Positions 53,695 through 63,050 of a DNA stretch of 64,000 nucleotides are shown piece after piece; the stretch's first letter is position 1, and each line of letters begins with the position of its first letter. Source of the DNA: Treponema sp. (GTDB lineage: Bacteria > Spirochaetota > Spirochaetia > Treponematales > Treponemataceae). The translations under genes were made by a program, and so were the position numbers. Below the pieces are notes generated by a model that saw only the letters and a program-made list of their open reading frames with translations, made no database searches and had not been told where the DNA came from. The stretch is from contig JAAYNH010000097.1 in the NCBI GenBank assembly GCA_012520945.1, positions 1-64,000 on the forward strand, written 5' to 3'.

Positions 53695-54696
53695 ATGAAG
53701 TTTTTTAATATTATGAAGAATATGAAAAGAATATTTACTTTGTTAGTTGCATTGATAACAATTTTATGTTTTGTCTCATGTTCCTCTGTGGCAAATACTC
53801 TGGCAACATCTCTTGCAGGAGCTGATAAAAAAGGAGTTCCGAATAAACCTAAAAAATCCGGCACCAATATGATGTTGCCTTTAGTTGGTGAAACCGATAC
53901 TGAGTTAATGGAAGATTTTTTTCCTACTGCCCTTAAATTGTATGAAATTTTACATACACAAAATCCCACTCATCAAGGTTTAGCAACAATGACCGGTTCT
54001 CTTTATGTCATGTATGCTAACGCATTTGTTCAAGCTAAAGCAGATATGATGTCCTTTGATTACTCTTTGATGGAAGAAGAAGGTCGCCAAATTCAAAGAG
54101 CAAAAATGCATTATCTTCGCGGACGTGATTATTGTTTAAATGCGTTTGAAATGCGTTATCCGGGTTTTATAAAATTAATGATGAGCAAAGATGAAAATAA
54201 TTTCAAAAAAGCCTTAGCTCAGCTAGATGTGAAAGATGTAAATAATGCATATTGGGCAGGAGCGGGCTGGCTCGGTGCTTTTAGCGTTGACCCGCTGGAC
54301 ATAGAAATTTTACCGACAATTAGTGGTGGGGTGGCTTTACTTGAACGTGCAGCCGAATTGGATCCTAATTATAATAATGGTGCCATTTGGGAAGTGCTTA
54401 CGGCTTTTTATGCAGCCGCTCCATATGACTTTGGTGGTGATAAAGATAGAGCACAAGTTTGTTTTGATAAAGCCATGGAAATTTCTAAAGGCAAGACAAT
54501 TAGTGTTTATTTGCTCAAAGCCACCGCTTATGCTATTCCAACACAAGACGTAAAAATGTTTGATGAATGCATTGAAAAAGCAATGTCCATAAATCCTGAT
54601 GATAATCCTAATACTCGATTAGCAACAACAATTTCGCGCCGTAAAGCCGAATATTTGAAAGCTCATCGTGAAGATTTATTTATTATATGGGAATAA
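53695..54696 (+). CDS. tatT: TRAP-associated TPR lipoprotein TatT
   Basis: Lipobox FVSC, then alpha-helical TPR-like repeats (NPTHQGLATMTGSLYVMYANAF, RGRDYCLNAFE). It matches T. pallidum Tp0956, which assembles with the periplasmic TRAP binding protein. Three Met are possible (53695, 53713, 53722); the last gives the best signal sequence. The stop overlaps the upstream codons of the next frame. Adjacent genes for the binding protein and permease complete the classic treponemal order. Confidence 0.9.
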   Translation: MKFFNIMKNMKRIFTLLVALITILCFVSCSSVANTLATSLAGADKKGVPNKPKKSGTNMMLPLVGETDTELMEDFFPTALKLYEILHTQNPTHQGLATMTGSLYVMYANAFVQAKADMMSFDYSLMEEEGRQIQRAKMHYLRGRDYCLNAFEMRYPGFIKLMMSKDENNFKKALAQLDVKDVNNAYWAGAGWLGAFSVDPLDIEILPTISGGVALLERAAELDPNYNNGAIWEVLTAFYAAAPYDFGGDKDRAQVCFDKAMEISKGKTISVYLLKATAYAIPTQDVKMFDECIEKAMSINPDDNPNTRLATTISRRKAEYLKAHREDLFIIWE

Positions 54697-54713
54697 TCCC
54701 AAAAGGAATTGAT

Positions 54714-55757
54714 ATGAAAGTGAAAAAATTTTTTACAATTTTAATTTTGGTTTTAGCTGCGAGCCTTAGTTATGCACAACAAAGAGTTACGATTAAAATC
54801 GCATCTGTTGCACCAAGTCGTTCTCCTTGGGAAATAGAACAAAAAAACTTAGCATTGGAATTTTCAAAAATTACCGGCGGTAAAGTTAATTTACAATTTT
54901 TTGATGTAAATGCTTTAGGCGGAGAAAACGGTGTAATTCAAAAAATGCGTTCAGTTCGTCCGGGGCAAAAAAGTCCGATTGATGGTGCTGTTTTGACAAG
55001 CATCGGAATTTACGAGCTTGCACCTAAATCCAATTCACTTACACTTTCTGTTCCGTTTTTGTTTCGTAATCAAGATGAATTAACATATATTTTGAATAAT
55101 TATTCAGATGAAATGCGAGACGCAATTCGTGAACAAGGTTTTGAGCTTTTAGGTTGGTTCAGTGTTGGCTGGGCAAATTTTTTAACAAAAGAAGAAGTTC
55201 GTACTCCGGAAAAAATAAAAGCACTTAGAATGAGTGTTGGTGGTTTTACAAGTCCTGAGCTTGGACGTGCTTTTCAAAAAGTAGGTTACACAACTGAAGA
55301 TTTGCCGAATGAAAAAATCATGGCCTCAATTAAAAGTGCAAATGGTGTAAAAGGTCTTTATACAATTCCAATGTATGCTTATGCAACACAATATTTTAAA
55401 AGTTTGCCATATATAATTGTAGAACCGCTTTGTCCCGTTATGACTGCTTTTGTAATTTCAAAAAAAGCGTGGGATACTATTCCTGATGAATATAAACCTG
55501 CATTAATTTCAGCAGTAAAAAAAGCTGAAAGTAAATTTATTGGTGTTCAACAAAAAAATGATAGTGAATTTTTAGACAAAATTGAAAAAGAAGGTGGAAC
55601 ATTAGTTCGATTAACTCCTGCAGAAATGAAACTTTGGGAAGAAACATTAACAGAAGATGCAAAAAAATTAGCAGAAGACAAAGATATAAAAGTTATTAAT
55701 GTCGATTTTCTTCAACGAGTTGATGCTGATTTAAGAAAATTTAGGGCAGGTAACTAA
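54714..55757 (+). CDS. tatP: TRAP transporter substrate-binding protein TatP (DctP family)
   Basis: A periplasmic binding protein of a TRAP importer, with signal peptide cleaved after SYA. The family stretch VTIKIASVAPSRSPWEIEQ and later VGGFTSPELGRAF and ALRMSVGG are seen. The homologue Tp0957 binds hydrophobic ligands. The upstream ATG at 54687 is in frame but 54714 has SD AAAGGA and a proper signal start, so it is preferred. The stop overlaps the permease start by one base. Confidence 0.92.
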   Translation: MKVKKFFTILILVLAASLSYAQQRVTIKIASVAPSRSPWEIEQKNLALEFSKITGGKVNLQFFDVNALGGENGVIQKMRSVRPGQKSPIDGAVLTSIGIYELAPKSNSLTLSVPFLFRNQDELTYILNNYSDEMRDAIREQGFELLGWFSVGWANFLTKEEVRTPEKIKALRMSVGGFTSPELGRAFQKVGYTTEDLPNEKIMASIKSANGVKGLYTIPMYAYATQYFKSLPYIIVEPLCPVMTAFVISKKAWDTIPDEYKPALISAVKKAESKFIGVQQKNDSEFLDKIEKEGGTLVRLTPAEMKLWEETLTEDAKKLAEDKDIKVINVDFLQRVDADLRKFRAGN

Positions 55758-57622
55758 TGAGATTTTTCAAAGAAAAACTTGTTCCCGCTTTTGCTAAAAT
55801 AGAAAATACAGTTGCAGTTATATTTACTCTGCTTTTAACAATTATTCCATTACTTGTAAAAATTTTTCAATGGATAAAAATACCAATCATTAATGCTGAT
55901 AATGCACAAGTAAATATTGTTATGATGTTTGCCTGTATAGCCGGAATGATTACATGGCGTGAAGGTCGTCATATTAGTCTTGCCACTTTGACAGATAATT
56001 TGACAGGCCTTCCCAAAAAAATTATTCACACTGTAAGAGCTAGTGCAGTTACGAGTATTTTGTGTGCAATGTTTTTTTATTCTTTTTCGCAACTAACTGT
56101 TTTTTATGCAGGGGAGAAAATTTGGGGTGTCCCTCTCAAAGCTGTTTTTGCATTTTTACCTTTTGCATATATGGTCATGCTTATTCGTTCCGTTATAAAA
56201 AGTGAACATAAAATTGCAAGTGTATTAGGCTTAATTTTAGGCATTGCCATTTCTGCTGGTCCCATAAGCGGAATATTGTATTCTCTATTTAATCTTGATA
56301 TTCCTTTTTTATATGACACATGGAACAACGCTTGGGTAAATTTCAGTTCTGTCGCCTTTGTGCCTTTAGTGATTTTACTCATCGTTTTAGCATTTATGGG
56401 AGTTCCCCTTTTTGTTGTAATTTCCGCAATTGCTTTTGTTTGCCTTTCACAATGTTGGGAAAATGTTGATGTTTTGGCCGAACAATCATATTCAATTTTG
56501 ACTGATAAAAGTATAGGTGCAATTCCTCTTTTTACAATTGCCGGATATATTTTTTCACAAGGAAGTGCCGGTAAAAGGTTAGTTGAAGTTTTCAAAGCAT
56601 TATTTGGTTGGTTCCGCGGAGGAACGGTAATAGCAACTGTTGTTGTTTGTACAATTTTTACAACATTCACCGGTGTTACGGGAGTAACCATTTTAGCATT
56701 AGGTTCGTTATTAACAGTTGCACTTTCCGGTTCGGGATTAAAAAAAGATGACAGTGAATCGCTAATTACTGCTTCCGGTGCATTGGGAATTTTATTTCCT
56801 CCAAGTGTTGCCATAATTATGTATGCTTCATCAAACTATTTTTCAGTAGATGTTTTTGATTTATTCAAAGGTGCGTTAATTCCAGGAATCATTTTAGCTT
56901 CTTCGATGATTATTATGGGCTTTATTAAAGATAAAAATCCTGATAGACCAAAATTTTCATTTAAGGCAATTTTTTCTGCATTAAAATATGGTGCCTTTGA
57001 ATTAGCAATGCCTATTTTAATTATGGCAGGATATTTTTCAGGATTTTTTACATTGATGGAAGCCGCTGCTTTTGCTGTAATTTATTCTTTTATTATTGAA
57101 ACTTTTATCCGTAAAGATTTTACTTTCAAACAAGCATTAAAGATTATCTCTGACAGTATTCCAATTACAGGCGGAGTTTTGATGATTTTAGCTGCAGCAA
57201 AAGGCTTGTCATATTATTTTGTAATTGCAAGTGTTCCACAAATCCTTACAGATTTTATTGCGGCTCATATTACAAACAAATATTTATTCCTTTTATTAAT
57301 GAATCTTTTTTTGTTGCTAGTTGGTTGTTTTATGGATGTTTTTTCAGCAATCTTAATTGTTTCACCTTTACTCATTCCTATTGCAGCGACTTTTGGCATT
57401 AATCAAGTTCACCTTGGCGTGATGTTTTTAATGAACTTGCAACTTGGTTTTTTGACTCCTCCTGTAGGAATGGATTTGTTTATTGCTTCTTATACTTTTG
57501 AAAAACCTGTGATGAAAGTCGTCAAAGGTATCTTACCTTATTTGTTAATACAATTTATTGTTCTTCTTTTGATAACATATGTACCTATTTTTTCAACATT
57601 TTTAGTACCAAATGCTTTGTAA
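55757..57622 (+). CDS. TRAP transporter fused DctQM permease
   Basis: 621 residues with about 16 hydrophobic segments. The N-terminal ~190 residues are the small DctQ subunit (four segments, with the WREGRHISLATL motif at the cytosolic loop); the rest is DctM, including GVTGVTILALGSLL and GFLTPPVGMDLF. Fusion of Q and M matches Tp0958 of T. pallidum. It transports an organic anion driven by an ion gradient; the ligand is unknown, possibly hydrophobic. Confidence 0.93.
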   Translation: MRFFKEKLVPAFAKIENTVAVIFTLLLTIIPLLVKIFQWIKIPIINADNAQVNIVMMFACIAGMITWREGRHISLATLTDNLTGLPKKIIHTVRASAVTSILCAMFFYSFSQLTVFYAGEKIWGVPLKAVFAFLPFAYMVMLIRSVIKSEHKIASVLGLILGIAISAGPISGILYSLFNLDIPFLYDTWNNAWVNFSSVAFVPLVILLIVLAFMGVPLFVVISAIAFVCLSQCWENVDVLAEQSYSILTDKSIGAIPLFTIAGYIFSQGSAGKRLVEVFKALFGWFRGGTVIATVVVCTIFTTFTGVTGVTILALGSLLTVALSGSGLKKDDSESLITASGALGILFPPSVAIIMYASSNYFSVDVFDLFKGALIPGIILASSMIIMGFIKDKNPDRPKFSFKAIFSALKYGAFELAMPILIMAGYFSGFFTLMEAAAFAVIYSFIIETFIRKDFTFKQALKIISDSIPITGGVLMILAAAKGLSYYFVIASVPQILTDFIAAHITNKYLFLLLMNLFLLLVGCFMDVFSAILIVSPLLIPIAATFGINQVHLGVMFLMNLQLGFLTPPVGMDLFIASYTFEKPVMKVVKGILPYLLIQFIVLLLITYVPIFSTFLVPNAL

Positions 57623-58838
57623 TGTTTTTTTTAAACGCCGCATTTTTTATGTGGCGTTTTTGTTTTATTTTTTTTCACTGTCACAAATTTATTCCTATGA
57701 TATTAAAGCTAAAACGTTTAATAATAGGATTTGGCAAGAAAAAATTTTTTTATTAAAACAAAATTTTCATAAAGAAAAACTTTTAAATAATTTGGTTCAC
57801 TCAATGGCTTTAAGAGAAAAAATATCTCAAATGCTTCTTGTAAATATTGAAGGAAAAGATAAATTTATTCCAATTAATGATTTTAAAAAGGGTGGTGATA
57901 AAAAAATTTTACCGGGCGGATATTTACTTTTTTCTTTTAATATTGCTGAAACAAAAACAAAGACAAAAAATTTTTTACAAACTGTAAAAGAAGCACATTT
58001 GGAAAAAACAACAATAGCTCCATATTTTTCAATTGACCATGAAGGCGGATATGTAAATCGATTAAAAAATTTTTCAACTGTCCCTTTATTTTCTCCGGAA
58101 AAAATTGCTAAACAATTTTCAAAAGAAGAGGCTTTTAAAATTTACAAAAATGAAGCAAAGCTATTAAAAGAATTGGGTATTCATATAAATTTTGCTCCGA
58201 TTGTAGAAATTAAAACTGCAGCAAATTCTTCTTTTATAGAAGATAGAAGTTTCGGTTCATTGAATGATGTTTTAAATTATGCATCAACACAAGTTTTGGC
58301 TTTTAATTCTGAAGGTGTTTATTCTGTTCTCAAACATTTTCCGGGAAATTCTGCTGATGATCCTCATGTTAAAAAATGTATTTTAGATGTTGATGAGAAA
58401 TATTTTAATGAAGTTTTGATTCCACCTTTTAAAAATATTATTTTAACTAATCCGGCTGGCATTTTAATTTCCCATGTAATGATTCCATCAATTGATTTAG
58501 AACCTTCATGTTTTTCAAAAATAATTATTACAGATATTTTAAGAAATCGTTTAAAATTTTCTCGCATTATTTTTTCAGATGATATTTATATGGCATCATT
58601 TATTGAAATAAAAAGCGGTTCTGAAAATGTCACTGATAAAGAAGCTGCAATTTCTGCAACCAAAGCAATTAAAGCAGGAATTAATGTAATAATGAGTAGT
58701 GAAAAAAAATATCTTAATCTTGTTGAAGAAATTGCAAAGTTGACAATTAATGATGATATATTAAAAAATAAAATTAATGAATCTGTAAAAATTATTTTAC
58801 GTGAAAAAGAGAAGTTAGGACTTGTAAAAATCTTTTAG
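57612..58838 (+). CDS. Exported GH3 (NagZ-like) glycoside hydrolase
   Basis: A 408-residue protein with a signal peptide (KRR, hydrophobic core, cut near SYS/YD). GH3 features are the substrate loop IDHEGGYVNRL, KHFPGNSADDPHV (the His-Asp pair of NagZ) and the nucleophile Asp in IFSDDIYMAS. It probably removes N-acetylglucosamine or another sugar; exported NagZ would work on peptidoglycan or chitin-like material. The start ATG at 57612 overlaps the TRAP stop by 11 nt, and a terminator hairpin lies inside its signal-peptide codons. Confidence 0.85.
   Translation: MLCNVFFKRRIFYVAFLFYFFSLSQIYSYDIKAKTFNNRIWQEKIFLLKQNFHKEKLLNNLVHSMALREKISQMLLVNIEGKDKFIPINDFKKGGDKKILPGGYLLFSFNIAETKTKTKNFLQTVKEAHLEKTTIAPYFSIDHEGGYVNRLKNFSTVPLFSPEKIAKQFSKEEAFKIYKNEAKLLKELGIHINFAPIVEIKTAANSSFIEDRSFGSLNDVLNYASTQVLAFNSEGVYSVLKHFPGNSADDPHVKKCILDVDEKYFNEVLIPPFKNIILTNPAGILISHVMIPSIDLEPSCFSKIIITDILRNRLKFSRIIFSDDIYMASFIEIKSGSENVTDKEAAISATKAIKAGINVIMSSEKKYLNLVEEIAKLTINDDILKNKINESVKIILREKEKLGLVKIF
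57633..57669 (+). terminator. Terminator after the TRAP permease, inside the GH3 gene start
   Basis: Stem AAACGCCGCAT (57633-57643) / ATGTGGCGTTT (57649-57659), loop of five T, tail TTTGTTTTATTT. It lies 11 nt beyond the permease stop but within codons 8-18 of the next gene. Confidence 0.88.
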
Positions 58839-58847
58839 GGTAATATT

Positions 58848-59404
58848 ATGAGTGATTTTGAAAAGCGTATTTTATTTAAAGATAAAAATTTTGCTATTAT
58901 AAATAAAAATGCAGCAACTAAACTTAGTTTATTATTTTCTAAAAGAGAAAAAGTAAATAAAGTTTATTGGGCAATAGTTGAAGGAGTTATACAATCATTT
59001 GATGAATATAAAAAAGCTGAGCATTATATTTATTTTGATTTAAAAAACAAAAAGCATATTGTTCAAATGATAAATATAAAAAATCAAAAAAAGCCGAGCT
59101 ATTATGGAGATGTACAGGGCACGGTGAACGTTATTCATTTTTGGAAATTATTTTACTCACAGGTAGAACTCATCAAATTCGTTGTCAACTTGCCGCTGAA
59201 AATATACATATTAAAAGGGATTTAAAATACGGTGCTAAACGTAATGATACATTAAATGGTATTAGACTTCATTCTGCAAAAATTGAATTTACAAATCCAT
59301 TTGATGAAAAAGAAATTTCTGCATTAGCACCATTACCACAAAACGATATTTTATGGAATACTTTTTTAGAAAATATAAATAATAAAAAACATCCGGAAAA
59401 TTAA
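58848..59404 (+). pseudogene. RluA-type pseudouridine synthase, decayed
   Basis: Two out-of-frame pieces. The first (58848 to about 59090) reads LFKDKNFAIINK and jumps directly to KLSLLFSKREKVNKVYWAIVEG; the intervening ~40 residues with the catalytic HRLD motif of RluA are missing. At the poly-A (59084-59092) the frame slips (one A short). The second piece carries RYSFLEIILLTGRTHQIRCQLA, the RluA C-terminal signature, and ends at 59404. Loss of the catalytic Asp shows this is a true pseudogene, not a sequencing slip. Confidence 0.88.
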
Positions 59405-59437
59405 TTTTGATTTATTCATTTAAATAAAAGGACATAT

Positions 59438-60286
59438 ATGGAGAAAAAAAATAAACTTAATGGAAAAGATGGATTTAACTCATTTTATGAAAATTTTTTT
59501 CATGAACGTTGGTTAAAAATTAAAAATGCATTTGAAAAAGAACCATCTTATGTTCAGTTTAAAATTGAGTCTCATGAAGTTGCCGATGAGGAAAAATATT
59601 TTTTAGATAAAGCAAGCTATTTTGTTGCAACTCAATTATCATTAGAAAATGCTGAAAAAATTTTAGATATGTGTGCGGCTCCAGGTGGAAAAAGTTTAGT
59701 TATTGCCTCGCGTATGAAAAAAGGAGCGACTCTTGTTTGCAATGAACGTTCTGCAGAAAGACGGAATCGTCTTATAAAAAACTTGCATATACAATTACCT
59801 GAAAATATTTATTCACGGATTATTGTTACCGGTAATGACGGAGCACTTATGTGTCTTAAAAACCGTGAAGTTTTTGATGCAATATTTTTAGATGCACCTT
59901 GTTCATCTGAAAGACATGTTTATAATTCCGAACATCACTTAAAAAAATGGACAGTTGCACGTACAAAAAATTTAAGTTATACACAATGGTCGCTTTTATC
60001 TAGTGCTTTTTTACTATTAAAAGAAGATGGCGTTTTAGTTTATGCAACTTGCTCTTTATCTCCTGCAGAAAATGATAATGTTATAGAAAAACTTTTAAAA
60101 AAACACAAAAATGTAACAATAAAAAAAATTGATATGCAAGAAAAAAAAGACATACATAAAAAAAATTTTTACTTTGATGAACTTTTTCTTGAAAAAACAA
60201 AATACGGTTATGCAATTTTACCTGATGTTTCAAATGGTGCAGGACCCATGTATTTTTGTCTTGTAAAAAAGTTGAAATTACGCTAA
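59438..60286 (+). CDS. RNA cytosine-5 methyltransferase (RsmB/NOL1 family)
   Basis: A SAM-dependent rRNA or tRNA m5C methyltransferase of 282 residues. SAM motif I is LDMCAAPGGKS (about 75-85). The two catalytic cysteines sit in DAPCSSERH (motif IV) and YATCSLSPAEN (motif VI). It lacks the N-terminal RNA-binding domain of RsmB/RsmF, so it is a compact form. SD AAGGAC precedes the ATG. The exact target base is unknown. Confidence 0.92.
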   Translation: MEKKNKLNGKDGFNSFYENFFHERWLKIKNAFEKEPSYVQFKIESHEVADEEKYFLDKASYFVATQLSLENAEKILDMCAAPGGKSLVIASRMKKGATLVCNERSAERRNRLIKNLHIQLPENIYSRIIVTGNDGALMCLKNREVFDAIFLDAPCSSERHVYNSEHHLKKWTVARTKNLSYTQWSLLSSAFLLLKEDGVLVYATCSLSPAENDNVIEKLLKKHKNVTIKKIDMQEKKDIHKKNFYFDELFLEKTKYGYAILPDVSNGAGPMYFCLVKKLKLR

Positions 60287-60301
60287 AATATATGATATAA
60301 T
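60272..60301 (+). promoter_or_regulatory. Promoter of the HD-GYP gene
   Basis: TTGAAA (60272-60277), an 18-bp spacer and exact TATAAT (60296-60301). The first ATG (60302) directly abuts the -10, so the transcript likely begins downstream of it and translation at Met 6 (60317) is plausible. The -35 lies inside the end of the methyltransferase gene. Confidence 0.65.
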
Positions 60302-61648
60302 ATGAATGATGAAAATATGAATGAAGAAATTATGAATAAAAATCAAAAATCTCAAGATAACTCAAAAGAAAAATCTTTAGTAAAAGAAAAAAAACATATT
60401 TCAAAAAAAACCATGCGTGAACGAAAACTTGAAAGGGTTATTGATAGTGAACGAGTCCTTAGGGAAATAAAAGACTTTGATATATTGTTGGAAAGTATTT
60501 TATCTGAAGCACGTTCTATTGTTCATGCAGATTCCGGTTCAATTTATGTAGTAGACGATGAAAATTCGAATTACTTAAAAATAAAATATGCACAAAACGA
60601 TACACAACAAAAAAAATTGGCTCCCGGACAAAAACTACCGTATAATTTTTTTTCTTTTCCTATTAATGAAAAATCCATAGCAGGATATTGTGCGTTAAAT
60701 AAAGAAATTTTAAATATACCTGATTGCTATAATATGGTTGAAGGTACAACATATAAATTTAATCCACAAACGGACCATTTAACGGGTTATAAAACCGAAT
60801 CAATGTTAACCGTTCCGCTTGTTTCTACAAATGATAGAACATTAGGTGTTTTGCAGATAATTAATGCTCAGGATAAACACGGTAATGTTATTCCTTTTGA
60901 TGAAGATGCCGAACTTTATATTAAACATTTTGCATCAAATGCTACTGAAGCAATGGAACGAGCGGACTTGTTGCAATCTATGGTTATGCGTCTTGTTGGA
61001 TTGGCAAAATTTCGCGATCCAAAAGAAACCGATGCTCATGTTAATCGCGTATCTGCTTATTCCGTAGAAATATATGACCGCTGGGCTTTTAATCATAATA
61101 TCCCTGATAAAGAAAAACATCAATTCCGTGATGCTTTAAGTTTGGCATCAAAATTACACGATGTCGGTAAAGTGGCTGTTCCGGATACTATTTTAAAGTT
61201 AGAACGTCGGTTTGAACCACATGAAAGAATGATTATTAACAAGCATACTTATGTAGTGCCTTTGTTATTTCCTTCGTTAAAATCCGATTTGGATGTAATG
61301 ACACGAGACATTGCACTTCGTCATCAAGAAAAATGGGACGGAACAGGTTATCCAGGACATTATAATCCGGATGATGTCATAGATTCGGAAACAGTTCTTG
61401 ATTTAACAAATATTCCCGGGATGAAAGGCGAGGAAATACCTTTAGCAGCACGAATTGTTGCTGTTGCAGATGTTTTTGATGCTCTTTGCTCAAAGAGATG
61501 TTACAAACCGGAATGGCCCATTGAAGAGGCACGTGCAGAAATTATTAGAAACTCCGGAACACAATTTGATCCTGACGTTGTTGAAGCCTTTGATCAAGTG
61601 TTTGATACACTTGTGAATATACAAAAAGCTATTAAGGATCTGGAATGA
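60302..61648 (+). CDS. GAF-HD-GYP cyclic di-GMP phosphodiesterase
   Basis: 448 residues. The N-terminal ~60 are charged and helical; a GAF domain spans about 60-215; the C-terminal HD-GYP domain follows. Metal-binding HD is in KLHDVGKVAVPD (about 279-290) and the GYP motif in HQEKWDGTGYPGHY (about 340-353), both intact, so c-di-GMP hydrolysis is expected. Start may be Met 6 (60317), as its promoter -10 touches the first ATG. It can oppose the diguanylate cyclase at 22213. Confidence 0.92.
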   Translation: MNDENMNEEIMNKNQKSQDNSKEKSLVKEKKHISKKTMRERKLERVIDSERVLREIKDFDILLESILSEARSIVHADSGSIYVVDDENSNYLKIKYAQNDTQQKKLAPGQKLPYNFFSFPINEKSIAGYCALNKEILNIPDCYNMVEGTTYKFNPQTDHLTGYKTESMLTVPLVSTNDRTLGVLQIINAQDKHGNVIPFDEDAELYIKHFASNATEAMERADLLQSMVMRLVGLAKFRDPKETDAHVNRVSAYSVEIYDRWAFNHNIPDKEKHQFRDALSLASKLHDVGKVAVPDTILKLERRFEPHERMIINKHTYVVPLLFPSLKSDLDVMTRDIALRHQEKWDGTGYPGHYNPDDVIDSETVLDLTNIPGMKGEEIPLAARIVAVADVFDALCSKRCYKPEWPIEEARAEIIRNSGTQFDPDVVEAFDQVFDTLVNIQKAIKDLE

Positions 61649-61652
61649 ACTG

Positions 61653-61822
61653 AACCCGAATTCTGCAATTAATCTTGCATTATAGTTCATATCCTGAGTT
61701 TTGACACTTCGTTTAATCAAAACTCAACTTTTGTTTTGACTTAACCCGAATTCTGCAATTAATCTTGCATTGTAGTTCATATCCTGAGTTTTGACACTAC
61801 GCTTAATCAAAACTCAACTTTT
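61653..61822. repeat. 90-bp tandem duplication with terminator-like hairpins
   Basis: AACCCGAATTCTGCA starts copies at 61653 and 61743; they differ at a few positions. Each contains GAGTTTTGA / TCAAAACTC with a 12-nt loop, followed by ACTTTT. The second copy supplies the last codons and stop of the convergent yaiI-like gene. The hairpins may terminate both strands. Confidence 0.92.
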
Positions 61823-62275
61823 AATTTTTCTTTGTAGAATATTATCCAATAGATTTGAAAATTTATTGATTTCTTTTTGTCCGTAACTTCCTGATTTATC
61901 TGCGGTAATTCCAAATTGTGCCAATTGAAAATTAAAATCACGTATTGACCGATATTCACCAATGTTTTCTTTTGTAAATTCTGTACCTCTGTCATTTATT
62001 ACTGTTACGTTTTTTTCAACAAGGCGTTCTGCTAAAGGAATATCGCGCGTTATAACTATATCGTTTATATTTATATGATCTACAATGTAATTATCTGCAG
62101 AGTCGGGAGAGTTTTCTGAAATAATCATTTGTGTTAATTTGTTTTTTTTTATAGGGATTTCATGATTTGCTACATATTTTAGAGGAATTGAAAGGCGCGA
62201 GGAAAACCTTGAAATAATATTTCTAACAAGAATGGGACAAGAATCTGCATCAACCCAAATAGTAAAATTAATCAA
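61814..62275 (-). CDS. YaiI/YqxD (UPF0178) family protein
   Basis: 153 residues. The opening IWVDADSCPILV and the later DIVITRDIPLAERL, NDRG and GQKEI match the UPF0178 family, predicted to be a PIN-like nuclease fold by comparison. Two or three conserved Asp form the likely metal site. The start overlaps zapA by 4 nt. The 3' end enters the 90-bp repeat. Confidence 0.92.
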   Translation of the reverse strand: MINFTIWVDADSCPILVRNIISRFSSRLSIPLKYVANHEIPIKKNKLTQMIISENSPDSADNYIVDHININDIVITRDIPLAERLVEKNVTVINDRGTEFTKENIGEYRSIRDFNFQLAQFGITADKSGSYGQKEINKFSNLLDNILQRKIKS

Positions 62276-62580
62276 TCAAGAACCTTGTCAATATTATCAA
62301 TCATTTTCATTGTTAGTCTTTCAACTTCTGAAAGCTCAAGTTTGTTAAGATTGTAATTTTCATTTGAGTTTTGGGTTTTACATTTTTCTTTGTAAAGTTC
62401 ATCACAAAGAACAATACCTGCCAAAATAGATGTCTTCAGTGTATCCTTTAAGGAAGTACTATTTTCAATTTGTTTAACCATTTGTTTGTAATATGAAAGT
62501 AAATTTTCAAGATATTCATCATCTTCTTTGGCTTGAATTGTGAAATTTGTTCCAAGTGCATCAATTTTTAATGTCCCCAT
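62272..62580 (-). CDS. zapA: Cell-division protein ZapA
   Basis: 102 residues. N-terminal TLKIDALGTNFTIQAKEDDEYLENLL is followed by a long helix with LKTSILAGIVLCDELYKEK, as in ZapA. ZapA crosslinks FtsZ protofilaments. The coiled-coil gene just upstream could be a ZapB-like partner. No SD better than AAGGTG before the ATG. Confidence 0.88.
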   Translation of the reverse strand: MGTLKIDALGTNFTIQAKEDDEYLENLLSYYKQMVKQIENSTSLKDTLKTSILAGIVLCDELYKEKCKTQNSNENYNLNKLELSEVERLTMKMIDNIDKVLD

Positions 62581-62592
62581 AAATGCACCTTT

Positions 62593-63048
62593 TTAAAAAA
62601 TGTCGTATAGTTTTTGAGAAGGTTCCGAATCGTTATCAAATGATACTTCAAATGTGTTAAGTTCAACATCTTCTTCAACCGGTAATTGAAGTTCAGGAAG
62701 AACGGGTTCTTCTGAAATTTCTTCGGAAATTGTTTCTTCTGAAATTTTTTCTACAGTATTTTGTGATGTTTTGTTTTTTGTTTCTGTAATTTTATTTAGC
62801 TCTGAACCGGCTTTTAGTACTGACGTTTCAACACTGTTAAGCCGTTTCAAAGCGTTCAAAATGCCTTGTTCAATTTTGTTATGGTCGGCTTCAAAAGCTG
62901 AAAGACGTTGTGCTAAACTTGCATTATATTCTTCAAGCTCTCTACATTTTGCTTGATAACTTGCATTGAGTCCTTGTAACTCAATAATTTTAGCAACGGC
63001 TTTTTCAACTTTTTGTTCCAACAATTGTATTTGATCAAGGCTTATCAT
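62593..63048 (-). CDS. Coiled-coil protein, possibly ZapB-like
   Basis: 151 residues: about 1-90 is a continuous predicted coiled coil (LLEQKVEKAVAKIIELQG), the remainder acidic and disordered (SEETISEEISEE) ending QKLYDIF. It lies 2 nt after rplT and 12 nt before zapA. Position and structure suggest a partner of ZapA like ZapB; sequence alone does not prove it. Confidence 0.75.
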   Translation of the reverse strand: MISLDQIQLLEQKVEKAVAKIIELQGLNASYQAKCRELEEYNASLAQRLSAFEADHNKIEQGILNALKRLNSVETSVLKAGSELNKITETKNKTSQNTVEKISEETISEEISEEPVLPELQLPVEEDVELNTFEVSFDNDSEPSQKLYDIF

Positions 63049-63050
63049 AA

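Noticed and set aside
61653-61822. Insertion-sequence ends
   Set aside because: No transposase is present and the repeats are direct, not terminal inverted.
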